Shown: one piece after another, positions 12,997-22,750 of the stretch
How positions within the stretch are numbered: the stretch's first letter is position 1
Layout of the letters: every line of letters starts with the position of its first letter
NCBI GenBank assembly: GCA_030407315.1
Contig: JALQPE010002421.1
Coordinates: 1 to 64,000 of the forward strand
DNA: 64,000 nt
Origin: Asparagopsis taxiformis
Lineage: Eukaryota; Rhodophyta; Florideophyceae; Bonnemaisoniales; Bonnemaisoniaceae
Direction: 5' to 3'
Translations under genes and position numbers: made by a program
Notes under the pieces: model-generated
The model's database searches: none
What the model was told of the DNA's origin: nothing
The model's input: only the letters and a program-made list of their open reading frames with translations

Positions 12997-13613
12997 AGAG
13001 CCGTTGCTCGTTCGATGAATTGTCCCCTTTCCCTCCCGGCACGATGCCAATACCTATATAGCCACGATGGCATCGCTTTACAGTGTAAACACTGCTCGTA
13101 ACGTCCCCGAATGGGAAAGGACCTTGAGGGTCGCACGTGAGGACCCGTTGGTCCGTTGGCCGTTGCCAGTACGTTCGTTGCACACGTGTGCCGGTTGCGC
13201 GCGCATGCGCCAGCAATGTTCGTGCATTGCTGTCGCCGGTCGTGTCCGCGGAAATCGTAAATATTTGCAATTTCGGAATTGCCACGTATACTACACAGCC
13301 CCACCCCCACACGTGGACGTCCCGGCCACGCGAGGCCCGTCAGGACGCGCCTGAGACACGGGGCCGTGGCGCCTTTTCGGGTACAACTGCGGACGTGGCA
13401 GTTGTCCCGAAAAATCTCGTTTAAACGTACGCGGCCCGGTTGGCTAATCGAATCGCCACGGCGCCGGAGCGCGCGCGTGCGCTCCGGCTCTTTAGTAATC
13501 ATCGAGGCCCGCCCGTTGGCATCATTCGTCAATGCCTCGCTTAGGCGTTTCCCTGCAACGAGTGCAGTGTCCAATTCCACCACGCGGGTGTGCTTCAATT
13601 CAGCGCGATACGT
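12997..13613 (-). repeat. 5' LTR of minus-strand gypsy element
   Basis: Direct repeat of 1-631. It carries the CTATATAG box (about 13,054-13,061). The outer end coincides with the centre of a loopless palindrome (13,584-13,639), so the true LTR terminus may have been altered or truncated here. No target-site duplication could be assigned. Confidence 0.85.
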
Positions 13614-13639
13614 ATCGCGCTGAATTGAAGCACACCCGC
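13584..13639. repeat. Perfect 56-bp loopless palindrome at the LTR/island junction
   Basis: The last 28 bp of the LTR (starting GCGGGTGTGC) are followed at once by their exact reverse complement. The centre is GATACGTATC at 13,607-13,616. It marks the boundary between the gypsy element and the island. It may come from aberrant integration or repair, or be an assembly chimera. Confidence 0.95.
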
Positions 13640-13822
13640 TGCACGTGCAGCGTAAGGTTCATCAGGACTGAAGGTAGGTAGGGGATGTCTTGTCCGGACA
13701 GTATATGAGAGGAAGCTGAGAGACGGGAAGCGCACTCGGAGGTACCACAATTGTGGATTTCATCGTCTACACAACATTTGAACAGAGAACCGATTGAACG
13801 AACTGAGATTTCAGGGATTACA

Positions 13823-16800
13823 ATGGGAGACAATAGTATCATGAATACTACAGCGGAGAAGAACAATTCTCCTTCTGCTGAAGAGAAAAGCATCACTATT
13901 GCTCAGTACAGCTCTTCTAAAGTGCAAGTTGATCCTCGCAAAGTGAAGTTTCCGACAGTGACCTCCCGTTTGGTGCGACCGGGTCGTGTAAACGAACTGG
14001 CCAGCATTTTCATGGATAGAGGTTTCTCTACCACTGGAACTATGATTACAGTCTGCAAAATGGAAGATAACGAAGGAGACGAGTTTTACTGCATCGATGG
14101 CTCTCATCGCATAGCTGCTCTGCAACTATGCCTGGAGAAGTACTCAGGAAAGAACAGGGATTCCTTGGAATTGGTTTGGGTACAACAGTTGATTGCGCCG
14201 AACGGGCGTCTAATTTTCGATGCGCTGGAGGTTCTGAAACTGTCTCTCGAAGCCAATATACAAACTCACGATGTCGCTTCTGTGAGCATTGCCGACAATG
14301 TCTGTGCGGTCATAGAGTTTCTCAGGTTTTCCAACCAGATGGATCTTCCTGTTGCCCGGCTTATTCCTATTCTGAAAGAAGTGAGCTATATTCTGCCGTC
14401 CGACAGGAACCGTTCGGAGAACTCGTATAGGCAGTACATCAACATTGCGAAGGGGTTCAATCGCACAGACAGCGTTGCTTTCGTGTACTGGGGCTCTATC
14501 CCTAGCGTTTACAATGCTTTGGATAGGAACAGAGAAATCGAGGATGCAAGAACCGAGGGAAGAGATCCGGACTTTTCTCCAATTGACTCTGCCGATATGT
14601 ACGGGTGCGTGCTCGATCTTGTCAATAACGCAATATTCCGCAATGGTACGGACGGACGAGGGACGCGCGATAAGGAGTGGTTCCAGTGGTTTGTGCTCGA
14701 GATGACAGCGTCGTGGACAAGGATGAGGAGGAAGAGAGGACTTGTCAGAAATATCGGAAGCGGAAGTCCGTTCACGATGCGCACTTGGCTACTGGCTCTG
14801 TTGGCCATCTATGATATGGCAGAGGTCGTCCGCAAGTGGTTGAACTCTGCAACGATGGAGGAATTCGTGCGAACGGATTTGGCAGCAGAAAACGCGAAGG
14901 AGGTCGGGGATAATGATCATCGCATTGGAGAACGCATTTTATTCGTCCTTGTCGACTTTCATGACGACGTGGTAGACAGAAGCAGTCTGAGAACCAAGAA
15001 CGGGATGTTTACAAACAGTTTTTACGACAAACTGGAATATGCTACCGGGACAAAGGCAATGCAGGAGACGAAAGCGGAGGAGGAGAGGGAACGGAATCGC
15101 ATGACCCCCGGAGAAATAGAAAAAGCACTTGTTGCTGGCGCCAAAGCAGAAGAGGAAGAAGCACCTACTGCCGCAGAACAGGGAAATAATTCTACAGAGA
15201 AGGAAACGGTGGAAACTCCTGGTCCTGTTCAAGCAGAAGAAGGAGTATCTGCCGAAGCCCAAGTAGAGCAGGAAGTTTCTGCTGTTGTGGAGGAAGAACA
15301 GGAAATTACTCCAAATGTGGTGGCAGAAGAAGTGATTCCTGCTGTCGCAACGAAAGCAATAGAAGAGGAACCTCTGAGCACCCCGAAAGAAGCAGAAGAC
15401 CGTCCTGCCGCAGCAAAAGAGGGAGGACAGGAACGTCCTGCCACGCGTCTTGCAGCAGCTGAGAAGAGGGAAGCAGAACGTCTTGCTGTTCTCCAAAAAG
15501 AACAGGAACGTCTTTCAGCTTTAAGGGCAGAGCGGGAAAGTCGTGCCAGGGATAATTCGCCGGGAAGGATTGTCAGAGAAGATCTTCCTCAGGGAAGGAA
15601 ACAAAGCGGCGATACGCAAAGTCTGGATATCAACTTGGACAATAGTGGTCGCATGGACATAGACACGCCTGGACAACAAGCTGGAGATGCGCAGAACCGC
15701 TCTGTGATATTGAAACTTCGAATCAGGACACCAGAAACTAACAGCACTAGCCCGGCAGAAGCGGACAAGGAGAATTCGGGAAGAAGCAGGAGTTCTGGTG
15801 GAAGCGGCGATGAAAACGAGTCCAGGTTGGATAAGAAGCGAAGAAGGGAAGATACTAGCGCGAATTTTTCTGAGCCCAATACGCCGGATGACAACATTGA
15901 GATTGGGCCTCCTCGGGAAAAGAAGAGTAGAGTCAATGCAAGAAAACGAACGACTGGAGAAGAAGCACCATTCTTCACTGACGAGCAAGAAAACTCCCTT
16001 CCAGACCGCACATTCGCAGAGGAGATACCTGAGAAGCTGCCTTTATGCGTTCCTTCCAACTCGAGAATGAAGTATTATATCACAGAAGAAGACATTGATA
16101 CAATCCGGACGGAGATAATGGAAGCAGCTGCAGGCTACTCTACTTTGGTATGTCCCCTCGGTTCTTGTGAAAGCCAACAATACTTCAGCTACCAGAGAAG
16201 AATGATCGACGAGCTTGGTTATGTGGTGTTGCAAGACATTTTCTCTTCTACTACAGTGGGAGCAGCTACGCACGAGTTATTCACACAGATGGCCAGCACA
16301 TTCCAAGGTACTACAAGTGGCTCAAGTGCAAGTCAGAAGAACCCGTGGAAACCACTTCGACCGAAAGACTGCACTGGTGTATTCAAGACGGACCGGATAA
16401 GCATCTGCGATGACCTTGAGCAAGAAAGCGCGCGGCAGTACAGGAACAAGCTGATTCTGGAGCTAGGTAAGGCGATTTGTGCGGAGAACCTGAAGCTCGG
16501 GTTTGGAAGAGAAGAAGCGGTGGTGTTTCCAGAAACGGGTCTTCGTCTGATTTTGACCGCAGAAGGTAGTCAGGAGCAACTTATGCATACCGATGTTCCC
16601 GTCCGTGAGGGAACTGGAACTGGTCCTCTCAACTCGCCATCATATTTCATGATGGCTGCTGGTGCGGATGGGTTCATCATTCGTATCGCCAAGTTCAGCC
16701 ATGTGTGCCTAAGTCATCCAGCGAAAGACAAGTACCGCGTGCCAGTGACGAACGTGCGCATCCCACCGTATTCCCTGCTTGTATGCCGAACGGACGTGTA

Positions 16801-16945
16801 TCACGGAGGAATGGGATTCGCGGAGGGTCGTTCTTCGGTGAGGTACCAGCATCCTATCCGGTCCCATCTATCACTGCGAACTTCCAGGGAGAAGTTGCTA
16901 CAGCCTCCCTTCAATGTCAACTACTGGGAGCGTTTAGATATCTGA
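13823..16945 (+). CDS. ParB-like / 2OG-Fe(II) oxygenase-like fusion protein 1 (cassette A)
   Basis: About 1,040 residues from the first ATG at 13,823; the open frame upstream has no ATG. Residues about 30-130 form a ParB/sulfiredoxin-like domain with D92-G-S-H95-R96. A conserved region shared with the two paralogues follows (THDVASVSIADNVCAV; DMYGCVLDLV). Residues about 440-640 are Glu/Ala-rich and low-complexity, probably disordered or coiled, followed by basic stretches (DKKRRRE, REKKSR) that could be nuclear localisation signals. The C-terminal part has the residues of a double-stranded beta-helix 2OG oxygenase: H922-x-D924, distal H994 (VYHGGMGF) and R1013 (IRSH), with normal spacing. Seen: the motifs. 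Inferred: oxidation of DNA, RNA or protein. The substrate is unknown. It is the first gene of cassette A, and its downstream partners now lie beyond the inserted transposon. Confidence 0.8.
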   Translation: MGDNSIMNTTAEKNNSPSAEEKSITIAQYSSSKVQVDPRKVKFPTVTSRLVRPGRVNELASIFMDRGFSTTGTMITVCKMEDNEGDEFYCIDGSHRIAALQLCLEKYSGKNRDSLELVWVQQLIAPNGRLIFDALEVLKLSLEANIQTHDVASVSIADNVCAVIEFLRFSNQMDLPVARLIPILKEVSYILPSDRNRSENSYRQYINIAKGFNRTDSVAFVYWGSIPSVYNALDRNREIEDARTEGRDPDFSPIDSADMYGCVLDLVNNAIFRNGTDGRGTRDKEWFQWFVLEMTASWTRMRRKRGLVRNIGSGSPFTMRTWLLALLAIYDMAEVVRKWLNSATMEEFVRTDLAAENAKEVGDNDHRIGERILFVLVDFHDDVVDRSSLRTKNGMFTNSFYDKLEYATGTKAMQETKAEEERERNRMTPGEIEKALVAGAKAEEEEAPTAAEQGNNSTEKETVETPGPVQAEEGVSAEAQVEQEVSAVVEEEQEITPNVVAEEVIPAVATKAIEEEPLSTPKEAEDRPAAAKEGGQERPATRLAAAEKREAERLAVLQKEQERLSALRAERESRARDNSPGRIVREDLPQGRKQSGDTQSLDINLDNSGRMDIDTPGQQAGDAQNRSVILKLRIRTPETNSTSPAEADKENSGRSRSSGGSGDENESRLDKKRRREDTSANFSEPNTPDDNIEIGPPREKKSRVNARKRTTGEEAPFFTDEQENSLPDRTFAEEIPEKLPLCVPSNSRMKYYITEEDIDTIRTEIMEAAAGYSTLVCPLGSCESQQYFSYQRRMIDELGYVVLQDIFSSTTVGAATHELFTQMASTFQGTTSGSSASQKNPWKPLRPKDCTGVFKTDRISICDDLEQESARQYRNKLILELGKAICAENLKLGFGREEAVVFPETGLRLILTAEGSQEQLMHTDVPVREGTGTGPLNSPSYFMMAAGADGFIIRIAKFSHVCLSHPAKDKYRVPVTNVRIPPYSLLVCRTDVYHGGMGFAEGRSSVRYQHPIRSHLSLRTSREKLLQPPFNVNYWERLDI

Positions 16946-17172
16946 TGAAATTAGTTCTTAATAGCATTCTATGGCAGGCATCAAGGCCGCCTTCAAGTAA
17001 ACGATGAAAGTTAGGCTAGTACATGACGTTTGGGTATGTAGACGGGTCAGGAGATATACAATACTCAATTTAATATGAGAAGGGGAGGAAACTATGGCGG
17101 GCACTACTAGAATAGAACAAGGTAATATCGCAGTCGTCTTCAGCTGCAACATTGAGGTGAGGAAGGCTTACA
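16946..17172. other. Intergenic, nothing recognised
   Basis: Sequence downstream of the ParB/oxygenase gene. I see no ORF, RNA gene or repeat here. Confidence 0.5.
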
Positions 17173-17311
17173 GATGATGCAGTTTCGCTGGGGTGCTGAC
17201 AGCAAAGTCATCGTTACGATGACTTTGCTGTAAGAAATCAAATCATTACAGCGGCCACAATTTTTTACCGGGTAAAAAATTCTTGCTGATTTTTTACCCG
17301 GTAAAACCACT
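17173..17311. repeat. Foldback (MITE-like) element remnant with ACCGGGT palindromes
   Basis: Contains the 31-nt palindrome starting CAGCAAAGTCATCG at 17,200-17,230, a 19-nt palindrome TTTTTTACCGGGTAAAAAA at 17,261-17,279, and its partner TTTTTTACCCGGTAAAA at 17,290-17,306. The same modules occur in the foldback element at 46,326-46,733. It abuts the left inverted repeat of the giant element. Confidence 0.8.
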
Positions 17312-17396
17312 AAGGCATCTGCGGCCTGGAGTGCAAACTATCCACTTTTCTACTGCTTTACCTATGGATACGAAAAGGAGAGAAACTACACTACTG
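17312..17396. repeat. Left terminal inverted repeat of the giant element
   Basis: 85 bp beginning AAGGCATCTGCGG and ending ACACTACTG. It is identical to the reverse complement of the right end (46,316-46,325 joined to 46,736-46,810). Perfect identity between copies 29 kb apart implies recent activity or ongoing conversion. Confidence 0.9.
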
Positions 17397-18565
17397 TGTC
17401 TGAAATCGGGCCTGGGGCAGTACTGTACGGCAGTAAAATTTACTGCCTGAGGCAGTAAAATTTAGTACTGTAAAAATATAAATTAATGCCCTACTTGCCG
17501 GCAGTACAGTGCACTGCCCGGAGGCAGTGGCCATGTGCTGCCGACGGCAGTAGAAAGTACTGCCTGGATGTATGAGGTGAGGCAGTGGTGGGAGGCAGTG
17601 ATAGTTGCTGGATTTAGATTGCCTTTCTGGCAGTGATTTGTGCTACATTGGCCTGTAAAATAAAGTAGTATATTGTGCTGACTTGGGCAGCACGGGGAGG
17701 GAGTAAAATATGCTGTCCAGGAATATGGCCCACGGTAGTACTATTTGGTGGCGTAGGATGCACCGTGTGGCAGTAGAAGCTAGTGTTTCCGGCAGCGTGC
17801 TGTGCTGGCTGCAGGCCCTAATGACGGCAGCACATTTTGCTATATTTAGGTAGTGCCCCGATGTACTGTATGACACTGCCTGCAGGTCATGGCAGAGGCA
17901 GAGAAATGTACTGTATTCTATTATTGGACAAAGCAGTAATTTCTGCTGCTGTGTGGTGCTGCTTTTTTTTGTACTTACAGGTAGTGACAAGTCTATGTTC
18001 TGGCAGTAGAGTAATGCAGTGGAATATGATGACAGCAGACATGCTTCGAGGCTGTGTATTCTACTGCCTGTGGAAGCGAGTGGGGACAGTAAATTATGAT
18101 GTCTGACGAAATGTGTGAAAGCAATGAAATGAGGTGCTGATAGTCTCTGGGAAAAGCTGCCTGATAGTACTGCTTTATGATACGAAAAGTGCTACCGTAC
18201 CGTGCTACTTGCCGTGGTGGAAAGTGCTGCCGTGCTCTACTACTTGCGTATGTGTAAATCACTGCCACGCTGTACTGCTCCAGGATATGTGAATTGCTGC
18301 CCCACAGCACTACAAAAAGTAGTAGATTTTGATGTATTATAGAGCTGTCCAGATCAGCGTAAAGTACTGTCTGATAGTGTTGTACTCGACAGGGGCATAG
18401 GACAGTACCAGTTACTGCCTGTGGCAGTGCAGTGTACTACCTGGAAGTGCTACCTGTGGCAGTACATTTCACTACCTGGAACTAGTGCTTGAGACAGTAC
18501 AATTTACTGCCGGGAGGTCTATACTGAACCAGTAAATTGTAGTGCCTGGCGGTACTGACTCGGAC
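17397..18565. repeat. Subterminal array of TACTGCC/GGCAGTA motifs (left)
   Basis: More than 1 kb without a gene, filled with degenerate copies of TACTGCC and its complement, often joined as short palindromes (for example GGCAGTAAAATTTACTGCC near 17,434-17,457). Spacing is irregular. The same motif array lies just inside the right end at 45,950-46,315. Known role of such repeats in CACTA elements: binding sites for an element-encoded protein. Here this is inference. Confidence 0.85.
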
Positions 18566-19997
18566 AGAACGGGAAAGTAGTAGAATATGATGCCTAGGGT
18601 AATACTTTCTAGTGCCTACAATTGATGTTCAGGACGATAGAATGAGGTGGAAATGCCATTCCAGTCGCATGTTCAGGCATCTGGCTACGAAATGTCGGGC
18701 AGAATGGAGTATCTCTCTCGGTGGTCTTCATAGAAGTGTATAGGGATAACCAAGTGTGATCTAAAAGGATGTCAGAATTTTTATGTAGCAAGGACAACGA
18801 TGCCTGAAGGATTGTTTCAGTTCTATCATTAGACTAGACTACTCATAAAATCGAACTATCGTATCTAAAATCTTACTATCTCTACAACCAGGACTATTGT
18901 GCAAGCAAATCGAGTTCCTTGCTGTTTCAAAACTACATGTGATGTTCAGACAGGAGGGAAATAAACACCATTACAGATGATTTGCAACAGGTTAGCAATC
19001 GGATATAGAAAAGTATTGTAAAGGATGAGAAGAACATGAGTATGAATGGAATGAACAAACTTACCATCATTGAACTATTTTTGCGTGCAAAGGTATTGGT
19101 TGTAGGTTGGAATGACGAAAGCTTGCAAGCTTTCGTCATTCCAACCTATAACCAATACCTATGCCAGAATCATTTGCAATCAATAGACTAGAATAGGATC
19201 AGCGAAGAACGATATTTATGGTTAGTGCACTATCTTTCATGGAAAGCATGTGGAAAGAAATGAGAGAGGGGAAAGATACCTACTCGACAACGTACCAGCC
19301 TTACCTGTCATCTTCATGATAACCGGATGATGAAATGGTCCTATACGTCGCGCATCAACAGCCTTAAATAGACAGCTCATCCACTCATAATGACCTCGTC
19401 GTAACTGGAAGGCAGATGATTTGGCAGACGATGATGTGGCAGATGATTTGGCAGCGGATGATCTGTCAAATTTTCTGGACGTGATAAATTAGCAGAAATA
19501 GAAATCATGCCCCTACGCAATGTCAAACCAACCTAAAAGTCTTGGTATTGATGTTTAGCTGCATACTGAAGGAGAAACATCGAATAAATGCTATAAATTA
19601 GAGTAGTAGACAATCCGAAAGAGAATTGCAACCGTGTTCTCATCTATATATAGTTTATTACCATAACAAGATTACTATTGAGGCCTATTATACCATGTAC
19701 TGAAGCTAAATTGTAAATGATTCGTGTATTTCATTCAGAAAAGGAAGCAGGAATCGTTGGAGGCATTAAAGATCGCTGAAGAACCCAACATGGGAAATCA
19801 AGTCACCTGTTCCTTGAGTTAGGTAGGACACTAGTCAGTGTGAAGTTTTCGATAAGATGTAACGGTAAGAAAATATAGGTACTATAAACTATTACAGTGG
19901 CCTGGTTAAAAAGAGACGGATACCATCTTATTAGTTGCGTACTAGTTGACATTAATCCACAATTTGTGCAAGGTTCTCTCGAATCCAAAGAGAAGAG
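18566..19997. other. Non-coding region upstream of transposase gene
   Basis: AT-rich, with no supported gene. It contains the 70-bp palindrome at 19,091-19,160 and, at 19,409-19,470, a small degenerate tandem repeat of GGCAGATGATTT-like 12-15-mers. The promoter of the transposase gene should lie near its right end, but I see no clear TATA box. Confidence 0.5.
19091..19160. repeat. 70-bp loopless palindrome
   Basis: Arms 19,091-19,125 and 19,126-19,160 are reverse complements with one mismatch and no loop. The centre is AAGCTTGCAAGCTT. It is not a transcription terminator of any gene seen here. Confidence 0.95.
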
Positions 19998-22231
19998 ATG
20001 AAACGAACAGCTGTTCGGAAGAAAGGTACACCTCGAAGAACCCGGAGAAGGTTTGAATCATTGCCAACCCCATACGAAAGTGGGACAAGGCACGAAAATG
20101 GGGAAACCCCGCTAGTTTCGAACGAAACATTCGAGGTTCACGCCGATATACCGGACGAAAACGTCGGAAAAGCATCTGCTGAAGACGAGAATATTTCTAG
20201 TGGCAATGGAGAAGAGCACATTGCATTTTTTGAGGCTGGAAAAGTTACCAGAGAAGAAGAAACGATAGGCTCTGAGGAAAGCTCGGCCGAGAGCTGTGAT
20301 GACCACGACGGAGAAGAGGCAGCGGAAGATGACCGCGGACTTGTGGATAAACTGCTGACCTGGCCAGTATTCTCTGCAATAATATTGCTTAGTGGAACGC
20401 TACGGATGAAACGCAAGGACTATGAAGGTATGCGTGAGATGTCTAATTTCAAGCGGGACATTTCGGATCAAGCACCCAGCGACTCGTACATGAGGAAAGT
20501 CATTTTACCGTTCATTCTGAAAACATGTTTCCCACAAAGCATGGATACAACGTGTGAAATAGATGTAACAAAAAGCGGCTCTAGGCTTGGAAAGATGTCT
20601 CCAGGACTGTCTAGTAGCCGTAGAGCTCATTGTACTACATCGGTACGAGTCGTGCTACCGAGCACATGGGCGGAAAGGGATATACAGACCGGACCCATTC
20701 TGGACTGCATAAAGTCTAGTAAAAGGGATAGTAGTGATGAAAGAGAAGATGAAGCATATCAAATTGCTTCAGAAAGTATTGAAAACTCTTTCATTGTCAA
20801 ATGCCGTTCAGCTGTTCTGAATGACCCATTCCATCGCATTTCGGTAAGTGCATCAGATCATGACGGTCACAAGATGCACAGAAAGGTATACGCCCGACAT
20901 GGAGACGAGTTGAGGATCATATGTATGCCGACGACAAATCAAGAGGCCCTGGTGGCTAAGCTGGGAGGAGCCAGAACGAAACAGGGAAAGAACATCGAAA
21001 CTGGAAAGAATTCTAGGAGCAGGAGAAGTTTTACAGCAAGGAGTGACTGGAGAATTGAAGCTATCATCATTGCAAGTTATCTTGCAACCGGAGAAGAACA
21101 ACAAGAATCAAATATGGAAGATGTGATAGGCCCGCAAATCGATGCAATGGAAGAAACTGAGAAAAGAAATGCGAGGCGTGTCGTCTCCACCACAACGCTC
21201 GACGGAGAACATTGCAACAATGATATTCGGGCAGGTGACGCTATCACTCTGTTTCGGCCAAAAAGTAAGTCTGATGGGAGCACATTTGAAGAGTTACTAC
21301 TCGTGAACAGACATCTGAAAAAGGGACGCTCTGAACATGCGACTTTTCTCATTTGCTCCACAAGGGGAGCAACTGGGCAGCTACATCGCGAACAAATTCG
21401 GGTGAAAGACGTCCAGCTCATAGGAGCTCCAGACAAGAGGTCTAGATGGCACCCCGGCTCTAAACGTATGGATGCCTGCAGTGAGGGGAATCTTTCAGAT
21501 GGCAGGAAATATATCGTATACCGATTTCTGCTATATGCTGATGACTTCCAGCCGTTCACAAGCCGGAAAGGAAGTTTTGGTGGCTGCTATATGCTTCCAT
21601 TAGGCATACAGCCAAGCAAGAGAGCAAGCTTCCACGCAGTCCGCGTTCTTGGATTCGTTCCCCCGGGAGTTTCAACAAATGTTGTAATTGAGAGAGTTGT
21701 ACCCGACATTGTGAAGGGAAGTACAGACGGTTTTCCAGCGAAAGATGCAAATGGAGAAGACGTGGTCATATTCCTGGATCCTGTTGGATTTATCGGAGAT
21801 TACCCAGCTGTTTCGCATACTCTGGATGTCCGTGGACACACCAGTAATACACCATGCCATAGCTGCATTTTCGAAAAGCAAGATATGAGCAGCAGTGGAG
21901 GTTCACGAAATGCATACACAGCATTGCTAAACAGTCAGATGAGTACGCATGCCCGAGGAATGCACCGAAACAAGCTTGTGAGGGAAGTCGCATCGCAAGA
22001 TCAGCTCAAAGTTCTTGGACTAAGCCTAGATCCGATTGAGAATAAGGCACTCCATAATTTGAGTGAATCCCTTAATCGTGTGCGGAGAGGAGTTCCTACA
22101 AACGAAGAAGGAGTTCCAGTTGTTCCTTGTCAATTCGATCCATATCGCTCTGCTGTAGTTGCCCCAGACCATCTGCTCTCCGGACTGGCTCAAGATGTGA
22201 TGAATGCGACAATCACCGCAGCAACACCTGT
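19998..22231 (+). pseudogene. TNP2/CACTA-like transposase, 5' part (split by copia insertion)
   Basis: About 743 residues before the copia insertion, starting at ATG 19,998. The N-terminus is basic (RTRRRF), then very acidic. The region around YRFLLYADDFQPF, the later FLDPVGFIGDYPAV and the CX2C of TPCHSC resemble the TNP2/Plavaka/CACTA type of DDE transposase (first Asp, second Asp, small zinc site). PDHLLSGLAQDVM resembles the helix that follows in these families. The frame runs directly into the LTR at 22,232. The missing rest is at 27,634-29,106. The family assignment is by motif resemblance and is tentative. If correct, this enzyme would cut and join the ends at 17.3 and 46.8 kb. Confidence 0.65.
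22227..22231. other. Target-site duplication of copia element (CCTGT), left
   Basis: CCTGT occurs at 22,227-22,231 and again at 27,634-27,638, directly flanking the two LTRs: a 5-bp duplication as expected for copia integrase. Confidence 0.93.
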
Positions 22232-22521
22232 TGTCATATGTTCCATTCTGTAATGGTGGGAATGCTGAGGGATGGGTAATCAACAAGGCGAGTTCAGCCG
22301 GCACGTGAAGACCGAGGGTTGCTTCCCTTATTCCTTTTTATTCCCCGCTTGTGTATGGGGTGAAGCCGGTATTTATACTGTATCGGAGTGCCGGTATTGC
22401 ATTCTGTCAGTAAGTGCAATTCACATATAGAGGATATGTGGTGAATTGCTTAGTGGCCGATTCACGATTAGATACGTGCCATAAAAGTGTGTGCTTATGA
22501 TAAAGTGGGCAGTCTACAACA
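22232..22521 (-). repeat. Copia 3' LTR
   Basis: 290 bp, TG...CA ends, matching 27,344-27,633. Its outer end adjoins the CCTGT duplication. Confidence 0.95.
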
Positions 22522-22750
22522 CACCCCCGAATGACTGTAGTCCATCGTAAGTCATTCTTGCTGTTGTTCTTCTTGTTATGAGCTATTTGAGCAACTTTGC
22601 GAGCTGCCGTAATGTCGATGCCGTGCTTAACTTGTGTTCGTATGTGTATAAGTATTCTCTATATTGCTAATGCAATGTATGCGAGGGGCTATAACCCTTT
22701 GCGTAGTGTCTGCGTAGTAAAATGATAACATATTGCGTGCGTGCTGCTAG

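Larger units (their letters stand above)
1..13613 (-). mobile_element. Ty3/gypsy chromovirus, minus-strand copy
   Basis: A full-length or nearly full-length LTR retrotransposon read on the minus strand: LTR at 12,997-13,613, gag at 10,145-12,549, pol at 5,613-10,205, a long 3' region, and the second LTR at 1-631 (cut by the window edge). It is highly similar in coding parts to the plus-strand copy at 54,147-64,000. The order protease, RT, RNase H, integrase and the C-terminal chromodomain place it in the chromovirus branch of Ty3/gypsy. Several frameshifts relative to the other copy suggest it can no longer make its own Gag-Pol. Base composition is CpG-rich and clearly different from the island to its right. 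Confidence 0.93.

Noticed and set aside
17643..18310. Short open frames (up to 115 residues) in the TACTGCC array
   Set aside because: They are made of the repeated motif and have low-complexity translations; no homologous frame exists in the array at the right end.
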